This document shows, one piece after another, positions 1 through 13,600 of a DNA stretch of 64,000 nt (its first letter is position 1; each line of letters starts with the position of its first letter). The DNA is from Tetrahymena thermophila SB210. Taxonomy: Eukaryota > Ciliophora > Oligohymenophorea > Hymenostomatida > Tetrahymenidae. Under the pieces are notes generated by a model. That model was not told the origin of the DNA. It saw only the letters and a list, made by a program, of their open reading frames with translations, and ran no database searches. The stretch is taken from assembly GCF_000189635.1 (NCBI RefSeq), contig NW_002476364.1, positions 248,001 through 312,000 on the forward strand, in the 5' to 3' direction. A program made the position numbers and the translations under genes.

Positions 1-902
1 CTATTGTTTTAATTGTTTTTGATTATCCTGATTAGAATCATGCTTATAAGTAAAATGAATTGCTAGTTTTTACATTATTTAGAGTTTGAGATTTAAGAGA
101 TTAGTGCATTTTATCAAAATAGTAGCTAAACTTTTTAAATCATATTCATCCTAACCTTCAAAATAAGTGCATAATTATTCTTTAGAATAAATATAACTTT
201 TATTATAGTACAAACAAAATAAATATAAAAAAACAATTAAAAAAATATCATTAAAGTGAATTAAATGATTAAAATTAATTTAAAAGTATAGCAAAAATTA
301 AACAAAAAGAATATTTAAACTTAATTTACTTTTTCATCTTTTCAATATTCTAATGAAGAATTTATATTTCAGTATAGTTAGATATTTGAGGACAATTATA
401 AAACTAAATTTACGTTAAAATTAAAAGTAAAAAATATTTTAGGTAATTATCTACATCTGTTATTTGATTGTAAAAACATTTTTTCAATTCTAGCATTTTT
501 TCTCCCTAATTTATTTTTGGAAACAGTTTGTTTTCATTTAATAAAAAATAAATATAAATTATCAAAGATTAACAATTAAATAGATTAATAAGCTTTGAAA
601 ACTATTTAGTTAACTACAACAATAATACACAATAGTTTATTAATTTAAAATACTTTTAGTTCTTTTAACATAATAATTTGATTTAGGTTAGTAAAATTTC
701 AGTATAAAAAATAAATTCCAAATACAATTCAGATATTATTGGTAATAAAAATGTAAATATAAATATTTGATTGGATATCTATTTTTTTTAATTATCTATT
801 TTAAGTGTTTGCAATTTTTTCTGTCTATAATTTCTTAAGATTTATAGAAAAAAATATAAATTTTTGATAGGATTAATTAAGTTTGATGAATATTTTTGTG
901 TT
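1..902. other. AT-rich intergenic, no gene seen
   Basis: All frames are broken by TGA or lack coding texture. The content is poly-A/T with no repeat or structured element that I can support. It presumably holds the 5' flank of the gene starting at 903. Confidence 0.6.
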
Positions 903-2054
903 ATGGAGATTGAAAGTTATAATTAATAATAAGAATCTAGGAAAGATGAATAGTTTTCTGAAACAAGAATACAAAAAATAAGCCCTACCATCAGCAAAAA
1001 GAAATAAAAAAGTAGATTAAAACTAAAATGGTCTCCAATAATAGTTAAATCTTTGGAACCTGATTAAAGTCCTATCTTTATTTATAATTATTTTAGAATG
1101 ATGAAAAGTTATGATGACAACAATTATGAAAGGTTTAATAATTATGGATTTTAAGATGAGGGTATAGGCATCTATGAATAAATAAAGCTTGATAAAGTGA
1201 ATGAAACTATAGATGTCTAGATGACTACATATTCTTAAGGAATAATCAACTTTAGACATTTAATTAAAATGTATAAATCTTACTAAAATTAAAAGTATTA
1301 CGAATTAGCTTTGGTTTTGAAAGAATATTAATAGTGGGTTGATAAGACCTAAGCTAGTTTGTATTAATTGTTAAAATCTGTCAATGAAGGTTTGTTTGAA
1401 TTAACTTAACTCTAATTTTAGTAATTTCAATAAAAAGCAAAGGATTGGGCATATACTTAATATGAAGATTAGTTGTACGACTTTGTTATTGGTTATTTAG
1501 ATTTTAAAACAAAATCTCCAGTGTTAAAAATGAACGTAATTTCCAAAAACTTATCATTATTTGTAGGTAATGGTTTTGAAGAAATTTACTATAACATTTC
1601 TAATCAAAAAAAGAAGGATTTTTTTAGTTTCTTTGTTAGAGATTCCAAATTCGATGGTATGTATTAGTTAGAGAAAACTATTAAATATATGAAGTAGACA
1701 ATTAATTATCAAGAAGATTTTGTAATTGATGAAGAACTTACAACAGTAGAAGGCTACGTAATTCCTGTTAAGAAAACTATGAAATTTATTTTTTATAATT
1801 AAACTACCAACCAAGTGTAATAAGAACCTTACTAGTGTTTTATAATAAGTAATGGTTATAATGTTGAACCATAGTGGATTAAATTTCTATTAGAAAAGAG
1901 GAGCTAAAATATACCAATTCTTGATTAAAACAGCATCAATAACCTAAGTATAGTGAAATAGCTGTAAAATTTCGATTATGTCTGTTAAAAAGAGTATTTT
2001 ATAGAAAAATATTATAATAAAGAAAAAAATTAATTTATCTAAATTTAAGATTGA
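903..2054 (+). CDS. unrecognised 383-residue protein, single exon
   Basis: One uninterrupted reading frame runs from ATG 903 to TGA 2052-2054 when TAA and TAG are read as glutamine. Many in-frame TAA/TAG codons (for example three TAA in a row after MEIESYN) would break it under the standard code, which itself shows that the nuclear ciliate code applies. The protein starts with a charged, glutamine-rich tail and is then a soluble mixed alpha/beta-like sequence rich in Y, K, Q and N. I see no signal peptide and no convincing membrane segment. Aromatic-rich stretches such as YYELALVLKEYQQWVDK suggest helices. I do not recognise a family. The start is the first ATG after the upstream in-frame stop. 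No intron is needed. Function unknown. Confidence 0.8.
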
Positions 2055-2974
2055 AATTTAAATATTGCTAATCTTCAAATTAAAATATTGAAAAGTGTTT
2101 AGGTAGATATTTCATTTAATTTTATGATTTTAATCTAATCTTGTTTTTTTGTTCTATATTTTAGCTGTTTTTATCAAATTTTTAAAAATTTTTATATTTA
2201 ATGCCATTTCTCAAATTTTGAATTTAAAAAAATTTTTTACTATTATATTCTTAACAAAAAAATCCCTTATTTTAAAATAGTTATAAATTGAAAAAAGGTG
2301 ATCAATTCATACAGTTTTTACTTTATATTTTATATTTAATATTCTGATTAATTAAGATTTTTGAAAAATAAATTTCTATATTCTTTTTACAATTTTATAA
2401 AATGAGTTTTTAAATATTAATTATTTGGATGATAATTAATTAATCAAAATGTAGAAAAAGTATTTAGATGAATAAATTTTAAAATATAATAATTATTTTA
2501 AAAATTAATTTAAATACAAATAAAAAGTGAAATAACTATCTTTTAAAGCAAATAAAGACTAATTTCATTTAGAATTCCTATTAAATTGCTTTAAAATTTA
2601 TAAAAATGAGTTTAAATAATTGCTATATTATTAATTTTATTATTTTTTATTTTCAAAACTTTATTTTATTAAAGAATTTAATGAATCAAACAAGAGTAGT
2701 AGAGTAGTGTTTTAATTTTTTTAATTTTATGAATATAATTTTAAAATAATATGATTTTGTTATAAAATATTTGTTTGTTTAAAGATTGATTGATATTATG
2801 AATGATATAGGATGGATTGCTCACAATGATCTATTAAATATTGATTAAAAAATCTGATAAATTATTAAAGCTTATAACTTAGATTAAAATTATATTTACT
2901 TCAAATCATTGTTTTTAAGAAATTACAAAGATAATTTAGAGTTAATAAATAGCATATCTTTTTAGAATTTAGAA
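2055..2974. other. AT-rich intergenic
   Basis: No coding signal apart from a short frame from ATG 2798 that meets an in-frame TGA at 2855-2857. That TGA lies upstream of, and in frame with, the RRP45 start at 2975, so it supports 2975 as the true start. Confidence 0.6.
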
Positions 2975-4270
2975 ATGTAGGTATTGAGTTAAAATGAGAG
3001 CGATTTTGTTCTCTCAGGCTTGGAAAATGAGATTAGATTAGATGGAAGAAAGTTGATGGATAGCAGAAACATTAAGGTTATTTTTGGAAATAACGTAGGA
3101 GAAATAGAAGTTTTAATTGGAGACACTCATATAATTACAAAAACAACTGCTGAAATCATTTAGCCAAAATAAGAAAAGCCTAATGAAGGCTCTCTTAAAT
3201 TTAATGTTGATTTATCATCTATGCAAGATGAGCAACAACCAAACAATGTTAACATTAAAAAATATTCAAATGAAATCTAAAAATTGTTAGAAAAAATAAT
3301 CAAGGGATCAAAGTAAATAATTAATAAATGATTTAATTTTTATAAAAGGAACTATTTTAAATTTTAATTGAAATAATTAGAGCAATCGATATGGAAAGCT
3401 TGTGTATAGTAACAAATAAGAGAGTATGGTCAATTAACGTAGATAGTTCGGTAGTTTCAAACGGTGGTAACCTAATTGATGCTATTTACTTATCTGTAAT
3501 TATTAGTTTACTGCATTTCAGAAAGCCTTATGTCTCTGTAGAATAGCAATCAAACATTAAAATTCACACTGAAAAAAATCCTTAACCACTATCTATTCAT
3601 CATATTCCTATTCCATTTACATTTGCTTTCTTCAAAAAGTCAACACTTTTAGTTTCTGATCCACTAGTAATAAATAAATCAATACATAATTAATTCTATT
3701 CTAAAAAAGTCATTGAATATTAGTTGTTATCTCAAATAAATTAAAGATATTTTTTATATTAATTATTTATTCATTTAAATTAATATTCTATTAAGGTACT
3801 TGAAGAGCAAATCATGGAAGGAAGACTAACTATTTCAGTTAATATTTATAATGATGTGTGCAATATTCATAAGCCTGGTGGTGCACCAATCAAATTAGAA
3901 TTAATTAATAAGTAGATGTTTTTATTATTAAATATATTATAATGCTAATTATTAATATTTCGAATAGGCTTGTTGAAGTTTGCTTGAATAAAATAAAATA
4001 AATGACAGATTTTGTGAGACAAATACTGAAAGAGTGTAATAAGCATAGTATTAACTAAATAAAGGAAGAAAGCAAAATCATTACATTAAACTTCCCCTAA
4101 ATAGTTAGTGCATCTCAAACATCTAATTAAATTCCATCAAACAAAGTAATTTCTTTAAAAAATAATATTTATATTATAAATTAACATAAAATAAATAGAT
4201 GGAGGAAGAGGAAGAGTAATATAAAGTTAGTAAAGAAGAAATTAAAAACTTGTTGGAAAGTAGAAATTGA
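2975..4270 (+). CDS. RRP45: exosome complex subunit RRP45 (EXOSC9-like), RNase PH fold
   Basis: Non-catalytic RNase PH-type subunit of the exosome ring, the 3'-5' RNA decay and processing machine of nucleus and cytoplasm. Model: exons 2975-3312, 3381-3666, 3796-3911, 3968-4145 and 4199-4270, 329 residues, stop TGA 4268-4270. Family marks in order: the N-terminal IRLDGRKLMDSRNIKVIFG segment (about residues 22-40), then KAIDMESLCI across the first splice, NGGNLIDAIYLSVI, LSIHHIPIPFTFAFF, and an HKPGG turn near residue 220. The order and spacing match EXOSC9/RRP45 rather than RRP42/43. An in-frame TGA at 2855 excludes a start upstream of 2975. The C-terminus is short and acidic, lacking the long tail of the human protein. 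The intron 3667-3795 is 129 nt with no in-frame TGA, so only conserved spacing marks it as an intron. The last exon has a nearby degenerate duplicate. Confidence 0.9.
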
Positions 4271-4700
4271 AAAATTGAATAATTATTCATATAGTTCTTT
4301 TTAATAAAACGATATAATGGCAATAGAGTTGGATAGTTTAATTTAAATTTCTTAAAATTTTGTTATATCTATGTCTATCTATCTATTTGCTTGTTAGTTA
4401 GTTAGTTATTTGATAAGTTAGTAAAATAAGTAAGTGTTAAATAAAATGAAAATCTATTATATGAAAATTCAGTAATTCAATCAAGAAGAAATTAAAAGCT
4501 TGTTAGAAACTAGACAGAAAAAAATCAATTGATAATTTAATAATTATTTTAATAAAAGGATTTTATGACAGTAAAATTAAATAAAACTAATTTAATTTCC
4601 TTTAATTTTTGTAGTCTGTCTCTTATTTGTTAGTTTGTTTGTTAATAATTTAGTAATGTCAGTAAGTAAGTAAGATTTAATTGAAATGGATTTTATTTAT
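4229..4700 (+). repeat. degenerate tandem duplication of the RRP45 3' end
   Basis: Copy A (about 4229-4445) and copy B (about 4480-4700) share a peptide-coding start (EEIKNLLESR against EEIKSLLETR), then a similar AT-rich block with GTTAGTTAGT-type runs, then AGTAAGTAAG and an ATGAAAATC-like end. Copy B is preceded by an AG acceptor in the same phase and ends in its own TGA, so it could act as an alternative last exon. Confidence 0.6.
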
Positions 4701-4981
4701 GAAAACTCTACATAAAATTTTCTGAGCAAAGTCTAGAAAAATTAGCGAACTAATCTAAGAAAGAACTTTATGGAAAGATTTATATATGCTCACTTAACAA
4801 ATAATTATCTTTATTTAGTTAGTTGATTAATTAATTAATATAAAAAAGATATTTACATTTAAAATTGCATTTAATTTGTATTAAGTAAATACTAAATTTA
4901 TTAATTAATTAATAAAATAATATAATTAGCTATTATTAGAAAAAGTAGAAGCCAAGCCATTCATCATTTCATTACAAAAAC
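4701..4981. other. intergenic between RRP45 and MPP-alpha
   Basis: AT-rich, with runs of TTAATTAATTAA around 4830 and 4900. No gene seen. It contains the presumed 5' flank of the next gene. Confidence 0.5.
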
Positions 4982-7195
4982 ATGAGAAGAATAACCACAA
5001 AATAATTATTTTAAGTGAGAATATTAGACATAGGTTGTACGCGAGTTTAAATGTTATTATAATATAAAAATAGACTATTAGGAGAAGCATCGCTACAAAT
5101 CCAAGGGATTAGATCATTAATTGTGATCCTACTAAAATGATTCCTGTATGATTGATTAGCTTATTAATAATAAGATTTTAAATTTAATTATAATAAAATC
5201 AATTTACAAATTATATTATGTTTAATATGCCTAGAATATGTAAAATAAAAAATATGATTAATTTATAAAATAGGGATTTAGCCCTATTTTTAAAGAAGAT
5301 AAACCTACTAAATATTAAATCACTACTTTAGATTGTGGTGTAAAGGTTTTGACTGAGGATAGCGCTTTTCCCTTTCATACAGATATAAGTGAGTTATTTT
5401 AGATAAATTCGAAGATATTCATCTATGAATAATAGTTATTGCTAATATTAAAGCTATTTTTTTATGTTTAAATAGATATTGTTGGTAATTTTGGTACACG
5501 CAATGAAACCCAAAAAACTGGAGGTGCAATGAAGATGCTTAACACCTTGTTATTTATGAGTGGAGATAACTAATCAATCTTACAAAATTAGTATTCTTAA
5601 ATTAATGTGGAATCAACAAAATTAATGTTTTTTAATGTCAAGCGAATTGAATTAACTTAATGGAGGAGGTATTAACATGCATTTTGACCAAGAAACTACT
5701 TCTTACAAATGCTAGTGCATTCCAGAAGACACAGAATCTATGCTTGACTTATTATTAAAAACAGCAATTTCTCCTAAAGACTTTTCAGTTTTCGAAGTAA
5801 TTAATTAAAATATTTCATTGAATTTTAATTAAAAATAAAAATAAATTTAAAATAATTAATTATCATTCATTCATTCATTTTAACAAATTTAATTTGTTCT
5901 TTCATTATCTATCTTTAAAGGAAAATATTTATTTAAAATATTATTTTTCTAAAATCTTAATTTTATTTTAAAATGATTAATTAAGCCCAGCGCCTTGAGC
6001 AATGAGTTAGAAAACTTGGAATTTGAAAAGATATTTTTAAAAGCAGCATATGACGGGAAAGGTGTTGGTATGTGTGATCTCAATCCTAGTATGACTGAAT
6101 AAGATTTTCTTGACTTTTAAAACAAATATATTACTCCACATAGACTTTTAATATCTGGATCAAATGTTCCTTCTCATGAACACTTCGTTAATTTGGTTCA
6201 GTAAATGCTTAAGAAATATCCTTAATGTAATTTAATTAAAATATTTTTTTAATTTGATTTGCTTATTTCCAAAATTAAGTCTTGAATAGAAAATACAATC
6301 CTAATCCTTTTGAATCAATTTATGCTGGAAAGGAAATCAGAATAGAAACTGAAAGCGATTTAGTTGAAGTTGGTGTTGGCTTTAAGGCTGTAATAATTAA
6401 TATTATATCAATAGATTATTTTACTAACTTAAATTAATATAAATAAAAAAGGTAAACTGGTAGCATCCTGACATGATTATATTTTAAATTATATTCTCTA
6501 TTATTGGTAATTCAAGTTATTTCTCAACAGGAGGTCCTGGCAAAGGCATGCATGCTCGTGCCACTAAAAACTGTAAAAAATAATATGTTTTATATTGCAT
6601 TAATAAATTATTTTACAATAAAAAAGTGCTTAATAGATTGTCATATGTTTAAGGAGCAGATTGCATTTGCAATATTTTCACTGATAGCGGTTTCTTTGGT
6701 CTTAAATTAACTGGTACTAATGAAAGTGTAAAAGTTGTTTTCATTATTTAAATTTTATAAAGTATATTCTTATAATTAGATTAATGAGCTTATTTAATCT
6801 TGCATCAGAGAATTACACTTACTTCAAATGCCTATTTCTCCAATTGAATTGCAAAGATCCAAAAATATTTTAAAATCTTTGATCAATCTCTCACTTGAAA
6901 GACAACAAGATAGACTTGAAGAAGCTGCTAAGCATGTAAGACTAAATAAATTTACCAAATAAAAAATACAATATTTTGATGAATAAATAAATAATTTGTA
7001 TAATAGGTCATTAACTTTAAATAAATAAAACTTGATGAAACTGAAAGAATGATTGATAGGGTTACAACTGAAGATATCAACAGAGTTGCAAGAGAATTAT
7101 TTTAAAACAGCCGTCCCACAGTTACAATGATAGGAGAAGGAGTAAATAAGGCTATGTCTTATGATTAAATTTGCAGATTGTGTTACAAATAATGA
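4982..7195 (+). CDS. PMPCA: mitochondrial processing peptidase alpha subunit
   Basis: Substrate-recognition subunit of the matrix peptidase that removes mitochondrial presequences. Model of 11 exons: 4982-5014, 5074-5145, 5274-5388, 5476-5590, 5643-5796, 5986-6226, 6280-6389, 6452-6572, 6627-6727, 6780-6935, 7007-7195; 468 residues, close to the family norm. The start MRRITTKQLFQTIRRS is a textbook arginine-rich, acid-free presequence. TLDCGVKVLTED follows near residue 53. The glycine-rich substrate loop GGPGKGMHAR lies at about residue 300. The beta-type zinc site HxxEH is absent (GGAMKMLNT occupies that place), which identifies alpha rather than beta. The segment GADCICNIFTDSGFFG and the C-terminal DRVTTEDINRVAREL block are also typical. 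Odd: the loop is followed by ATKN where other species have SRLYTN. Every exon phase closes exactly. Confidence 0.93.
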
Positions 7196-7692
7196 GTTTA
7201 ATAAAAATATTAATTAAAATTTCTAATTTTTTTTACTTTTTTGTTTGTTTGTTTTTGTTGGTGTTTGTATGTAGATTTTAATTAAATTTATTTTAATATT
7301 GATTGGTTCAAAAAATATAAAAAGTAATTTTGGCAAATTTTTAAGATATTTTCGACTTTACTAGTTTTAATTTAATTCATTTACTCAATCAACATTAGCA
7401 GCAAATAAATATTGCGGTTAAACAAACAAATAATAATTAATTCTAAATTGTATTAGTTTCTAATTTATTTATGTTATTTATTTACTTTTGTGCAAATATT
7501 TTGATCGTATTATTTTCTTATAATATAATAAATCAATCTATCTTTCACCAGCAAAATTTAATTATTTTTTATCCAATAAAAATTATACTTTTTATCTTAG
7601 TTTTACAAAAGTATTAGTTAGCTAAATATATATATAAATAAATATAGGTTGTGGTCAAAAATCATTTATTATTTATTTGCTTTTTAAAATTT
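7196..7692. other. intergenic, AT-rich
   Basis: Contains a run of TTTGTTTGTTTG near 7240 and TATATATATAAATAAATA near 7627. No gene seen. It is the presumed upstream region of the myosin gene. Confidence 0.6.
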
Positions 7693-10600
7693 ATGGCTAC
7701 AAAAAAAGTAGAAAATGAATCCGCTCAATATTCTTGGATTGTTCCACGTAAATAAATGACTTAGATATTTCAATAATTCAAATTATAATCATTTTTTTAA
7801 TGATAATTTACTCAAAGAAAATGTGATTTGTAATTTATTGTAAATTTTATAGAGGAATATTGCTGGATTGCAGAATAAAACTTGAATGATTAAAATTCAG
7901 AGGTATTTGTACCTGCTTAGATTTTAGGTTTTAACAAAATTACAAGAATGGCTACTTGTTAGTTAAGCAGTGGTGGCGATCCTAAGGAAATTCAAGCAGA
8001 TAGATTGCTAATCAGGAATGAATAAAATGAGACATTTGATGACATGGTTAATATGGATTTGTTAAATGAAGCAGAGCTTCTCTAAAATTTAAGAAAAAGA
8101 TATGATGAAAATAAAATTTATACATATGTTGGACCAACATTGTTGGCTGTAAACCCTTTCAAAAAGATAGATAATCTATATGAAGAGTAAACTCTCCTGA
8201 AATATATATCGATTATTGAAAACTTTTCAGAAAAGAATCTTCATAAGAAAATTCCTCCTCATGTTTATGGTCTCACAGCTGAGTCTTTTAAGGATTTATT
8301 TTTAAATGAAAAGAACCAAGCTCTAGTTATTTCGGGTGAATCTGGCGCTGGAAAAACTGAAAACACAAAATATTGTATGAAATTTTTAACATCTCTTGGT
8401 AATTTAGAATTAACTAGCTAAGAAAAGCTTACAGGAGTTAAAGACCTCGAAGTTAAAAGAAGAAAATCATCTTATTAAGCTAAAATTCATAATAGGCCTT
8501 CAATAGAAGACAAAGTAATTAATTCTTTATTTTATTTCAAGAGAATTATAAAATGAATGAATGAATTAAATCTATGCATTCATTTTATTTATTTAAAATT
8601 AAAATTGGTTTTTATATCAACAAAGATTTTGAGCTGCAATCCAATTTTAGAAGCTTTTGGTAATGCTAAAACAGTGAGAAATGATAACTCGAGTAGATTT
8701 GGTAAATATGTAACAATTATAGTGAATAAACATAATAAAATGATTGAAGGAGCTTAAATTGTTAACTATCTCCTAGAAAAAGCTCGTATAACCAACTAGG
8801 TAGAAAGAAATTAATTAGTTTAGATAATTTTTATTTAAATTATTTTAATATTTTTATTAGGGATAGGGAGAGAGAAGCTTCCACATATTTTATCACTTTT
8901 TAAAGGGTGCTGATAAAGAGTGTTTGCAGAGATATGGACTTGAGTATCCTGTTTCTTTTGAAAAGTATGCATATTTATCATAGTCAAAGTGCTACGCTGT
9001 TGATAAAATAGACGACATCAAACTGTTTTAAGAAGTCAATCAATCATTTTAGATTTTAGGATTTGAAAATGTTTAAGATTCTATTTATTGCTTTATTTCA
9101 GCTATCCTTTTACTAGGAAACTTACAATTTAATGACAAAACCTTATCTAACGGTAAGGATAATTTTAATGCTTCTATTTAATATTTTAAAATTTTAAAAC
9201 AAAGATAATCCTTGCTCGATTTTAAATTTAGAAGTTCTAAGCTAAATTGCTAAGCTTCTTCAAATTGATGAAAAGTAGCTTATAGAAGGCTTTACTTTTA
9301 GGTTAAGAGTGATTCAAAAATAAAATTTTATGAGTCCTTTGTAAAAAATAGAATGCATTAATACTAAAGATAGCTTGTCTAAGTATTTATATGAAAGAAT
9401 GTTCAATTTAATTGTGTAAAAGCTTAACGAAATAATAGTGCCAAAAGAAAGCATAGACGAGTCTAAAATAAGTAAAATAGGGCTTCTAGACATATACGGC
9501 TTTGAAGTATTCAAAGAAAATGGTTTTGAATAGTTTTTTATTAACTACACTAACGAAAAATTGCAACAACTCTATATTTAATATGTATTTAAGTAAGAAG
9601 AGCAAGTCTTTGTAAAAGAAGGACTTGAAAGCTACCTCCAATATTTAAGTTTTACAGATAATAAACCTGTTATTGATTTATTAGACATGCCACCTAGCGG
9701 TATATTTAATATATTAGATGATATTTGCTAGACAAAAGGTAATGATGAAAAGTTTTTGAACAAAATCCGCTAAACACATAAAAACAACAAATATTTTCAG
9801 ATTCCCAGAATCACTGCAAAGCCAACTTTTACTATTGTTCATTCTGCTAAGGAAGTAGAATATACTGCCACAGTTTTTACTGAGAAAAATTAAGATGAAA
9901 TTTAAGAGCTGATAATGAATGCTTTATTATAGTCTAAAAATGAACTACTCTCCTCATTAGCTTAGCAGGAAATTGAATCAAACAAGAACAAAAGTAAAAT
10001 TCTATGATAAAATGCAATAATTATTTTTTCATTTATTCTTAGAAAAGGAAAAATCTTTGGGAAGTAAATTTAGAACGGAAATGTAATATTTAATGAATGA
10101 CTTAATGGCTTGTGACTGTCATTTCATAAGATGCATAAAGCCCAATGAAGAAAAGAAAGCAAATTGTTTTAGACCCGTTAATGCCCTTTAGCAAGTAAGA
10201 TATTTAGGTGTCTTAGAATCTATTAAAGTTAGAAAGTAATCATATCCAATAAGAAAAAATTACTAGCTTTTCTACAAAAGATACTCACTTATAAACTAAG
10301 ATTTTAAGCCTTATCAGCAACTGTGTTAAGAAGACGCTGACTTTATTTCTCTAAGCAAAGGGTATTTTTATTAAAAATTTTGTTTTACTTATTAGACAAA
10401 TAAATATAAATTTTAAAAGCTTGTTCAAGACAGTGTTCAAAGGTATAGATGGCAATGGAAATATATTATTTGGAAAATCAAGAATTTTCATGTAAAACAG
10501 AGCTCTAAATGACATAGAATAAGTGTATGAAAACAAATTAGAACAGCTAAACAAAACTGCAAAGAGATTCTAAAAAGCTTATTACTCGTAAAAGACAAAC

Positions 10601-13600
10601 AAATTTAATTTTTTTTGAATTAAAAAAATAAAAATTTTTATTTTAAAGCTAAAAAGTCAAATTTTAAAATTTATCAAAAATTTTTTAAATAAACCTCAAA
10701 AATTTTTATTGAGAAGAAAAATATAAATTTTTTTCATTTTAATTTCTTAAATTTCTTTATGTTTATTTGAATTTTTAGCATCAAGAATAAATCATTTGAG
10801 ATTAATGCCAATTAAACATAAATTAATAAAAATTTTAAAATAAATGATTTTATATTTGAATTGAAACAAATTTTTAAAGTAATTTAATAAATTAGTTTAA
10901 TCAAGTTTTTTTGAAGGAATTTTTAAATAGACTTCAGAAAGAATTTACAAAATATTTATTAAATGAATTTAATATGCTTTCATTGAATTAAAATATGATA
11001 TAAAATGAATAAGAAATTATTTTAAACGATAATTTTGAAAATATAAAATAAATTAAATTACTTTTTATTCTGTGAACATTTTATTAAGAGAAAATATAAT
11101 TAAAATTTAAAGCTTTCTTTTTTAGGTGATAGATGCTATTATTAATAATTTTATAGTTATAAATAATTAAAAAAGCTAAGGAGATGGTTCTAGCTTATTA
11201 GGATATGCTAACAGCTGATAAAGGTGAAGATCTTATACAAGAAATTTAAGGATTAAAGAAAAAAAGCATAGAAGATATAAAATTGGTATCGAAGACATTT
11301 GCAGAGAGAGCTCATTAGAAAATATAGACAGTCTGCTTTAGTCATATAAAACTATATTAATTATGCAATAAAACTTGAATATTTTAGCATTGTCAAGAAA
11401 AATGTTCTTGTGATACAAAAATGTATTAGAAAATTTTTGGAAAAAGCTAGGTTAAGAAATATTTAGCATTGCAAGGATAAAATAGAGGTAAAATTCTTAA
11501 TAAATTTAAAATAAAGTCAATTTATTTTAATAACTAAATAGAATGAAGTGTTAAACTTTGCATGGAATTTTATTAGAAAAAGGTCTTGCATTTAGATTTA
11601 AAAAATTATTCGCGGTTTTTTGGCAAGGCAGAAGCTCAGGGAAATGATTTTAAGAGTAAAGATGGTTGGAAGAATGATAAGGGAAAGAAAGGCTGCTACT
11701 AAAATTCAAACTAATTACAGAATGCATACTAATAGAAAGAAATTTTTAGAAAAAAAGAAAGCTGCTATGAAGATTTAGGCTTTTATAAAGATGAAAATCT
11801 TGTCTGCGTTTTACAAATAATTAAAATTCTCCACAAATAAAATACAAAAGTAAAATGAAATATTTATTATTATTTAAATAAACTTTTTTTTATATTTTTT
11901 ATATCAAAGAGCTATGAGGAAATTTTTGATTAAAAAGCATATCAGATTAGAAAGATTGTAGTCTTATGTTAATTAATGTGACTTTAAAAATTTACTTTCT
12001 ACTGAATAGTCTAACTCACTTGGATAAGCTGAAGAAAATAATTTATACTCTAATGTTTAAGAGATGTATTACATATAAAAAAAGATCTAATATAAAAGAA
12101 AAAATGCTGGTAAAAAAATGACTTTGAATAACAAAAAGGTATCTGAAACGATTATTCCTGGAATTTAAATACAAAAGAAAACATCTATCAAACCACTTTT
12201 TAGCTCTCAAAAGAGTTAAGAATAAATTTCAAAAATGGTAAACAAATAAGTATGTGAGAATTCTTAATAAAAACCAACATCAGAAGGGAATAAAAATAAG
12301 ATTAAGCTTAAATAAATATCATAATAGTAATTTAATAATTAGACTGATGAAAATAAACTACAAAATTCTCATGAAAGAGATCATTCTTAAGATATCGTCA
12401 ATAGCAACAGCTGTATTGATTTACAAGATATTTTAGATAGGCATCAAGCATAAAAAACAAATATAATAAGCCCATTAAAAATAGAAGACCAAAAAGCTAT
12501 CACGAACTAATCAAATGTTGCTAAAAGGTAAAAGCTGAGATAAAAAGAAAATGAATCAGATTAAAATAAATAATTTAGAAAGAGCATATTAAACTCAATG
12601 GAGAATCCCTCCAATAATAAATTAGATAATTCTAACTAAAATACCTAAGAATAAAAAATTCAAGACATGTACTATTATACTTCTGATCTTGCTAAAATGC
12701 ATAACCAAACATCCCCTTAAAAAATAAACTGCACCTAATAAGTCCTTCCTAAAAATCTTACAAATATTCAATCGCCGCTAAATAAAGTAAAATAAAAATA
12801 TTTTATTAAGAAAATTTTATTAACTTTTAATATTTATTTTTATTTATAGACTTCAAGAGCTAATGAAAGCAATTAAAATATCAAAAAAACATAACTGATA
12901 GATTCTTAGTATAAATTAACATTGGTACCTTAGAAAGTTTACATGATTTCTCATCTGATAGATTTTGAAATTTTATCTGATACGAAAGATATTTATCCAC
13001 CTAATGGCTGGTCAGAGTACTTCTAATAGCAATTCCAACAAAGCTATTTGAAAAAAGATTACTTGTAAGCCATTTACATTGGAGAAACACACACTGTTGC
13101 AGTTAGCAATAACAATTAACTTTACACATGGGGATGGAATGATTTTGGGTAGCTTGGAACTCCAGAGGAGATATCAGAAAATGAACTTAAAGTATTTTAT
13201 TAGTTAAAGAAAATTAAACTAATTTGCTTGATATTTTAATAAAATAGATTAATAACATATCAATGATAGATCAGATTTAAATTGAGTAGGCAAGTGTTGG
13301 TAATGATTTTACTTTAATTTTATCAAAAGAAGGAAAGCTATTTGGATGGGGAAAAAATAATAAAGGATAGCTTGGATTTTATGATGATGAAGGACTAATA
13401 AAAAATGTGGATATTCCTATGGAAATAATCTCAGTTAAAGAAGATAAAATAAAAGGCATCAAATGTAGAATGAATTCAGCCTACATTATCTTAAATAATG
13501 GCTCTGTTTATACAAATTAAAAGTATAGTCCTTACTAGAAAATTAACTTCTCTTAGAAAGTAGAAAGAGTTTCATGTGGATTTAATTTTACAGTATTTTT

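Noticed and set aside
1023..1259. - strand 78-codon frame and similar short frames across the window
   Set aside because: They lie antisense or out of frame within genes that read continuously with the ciliate code.
2798..2857. Upstream start for RRP45
   Set aside because: An in-frame TGA at 2855 separates it from the conserved domain.
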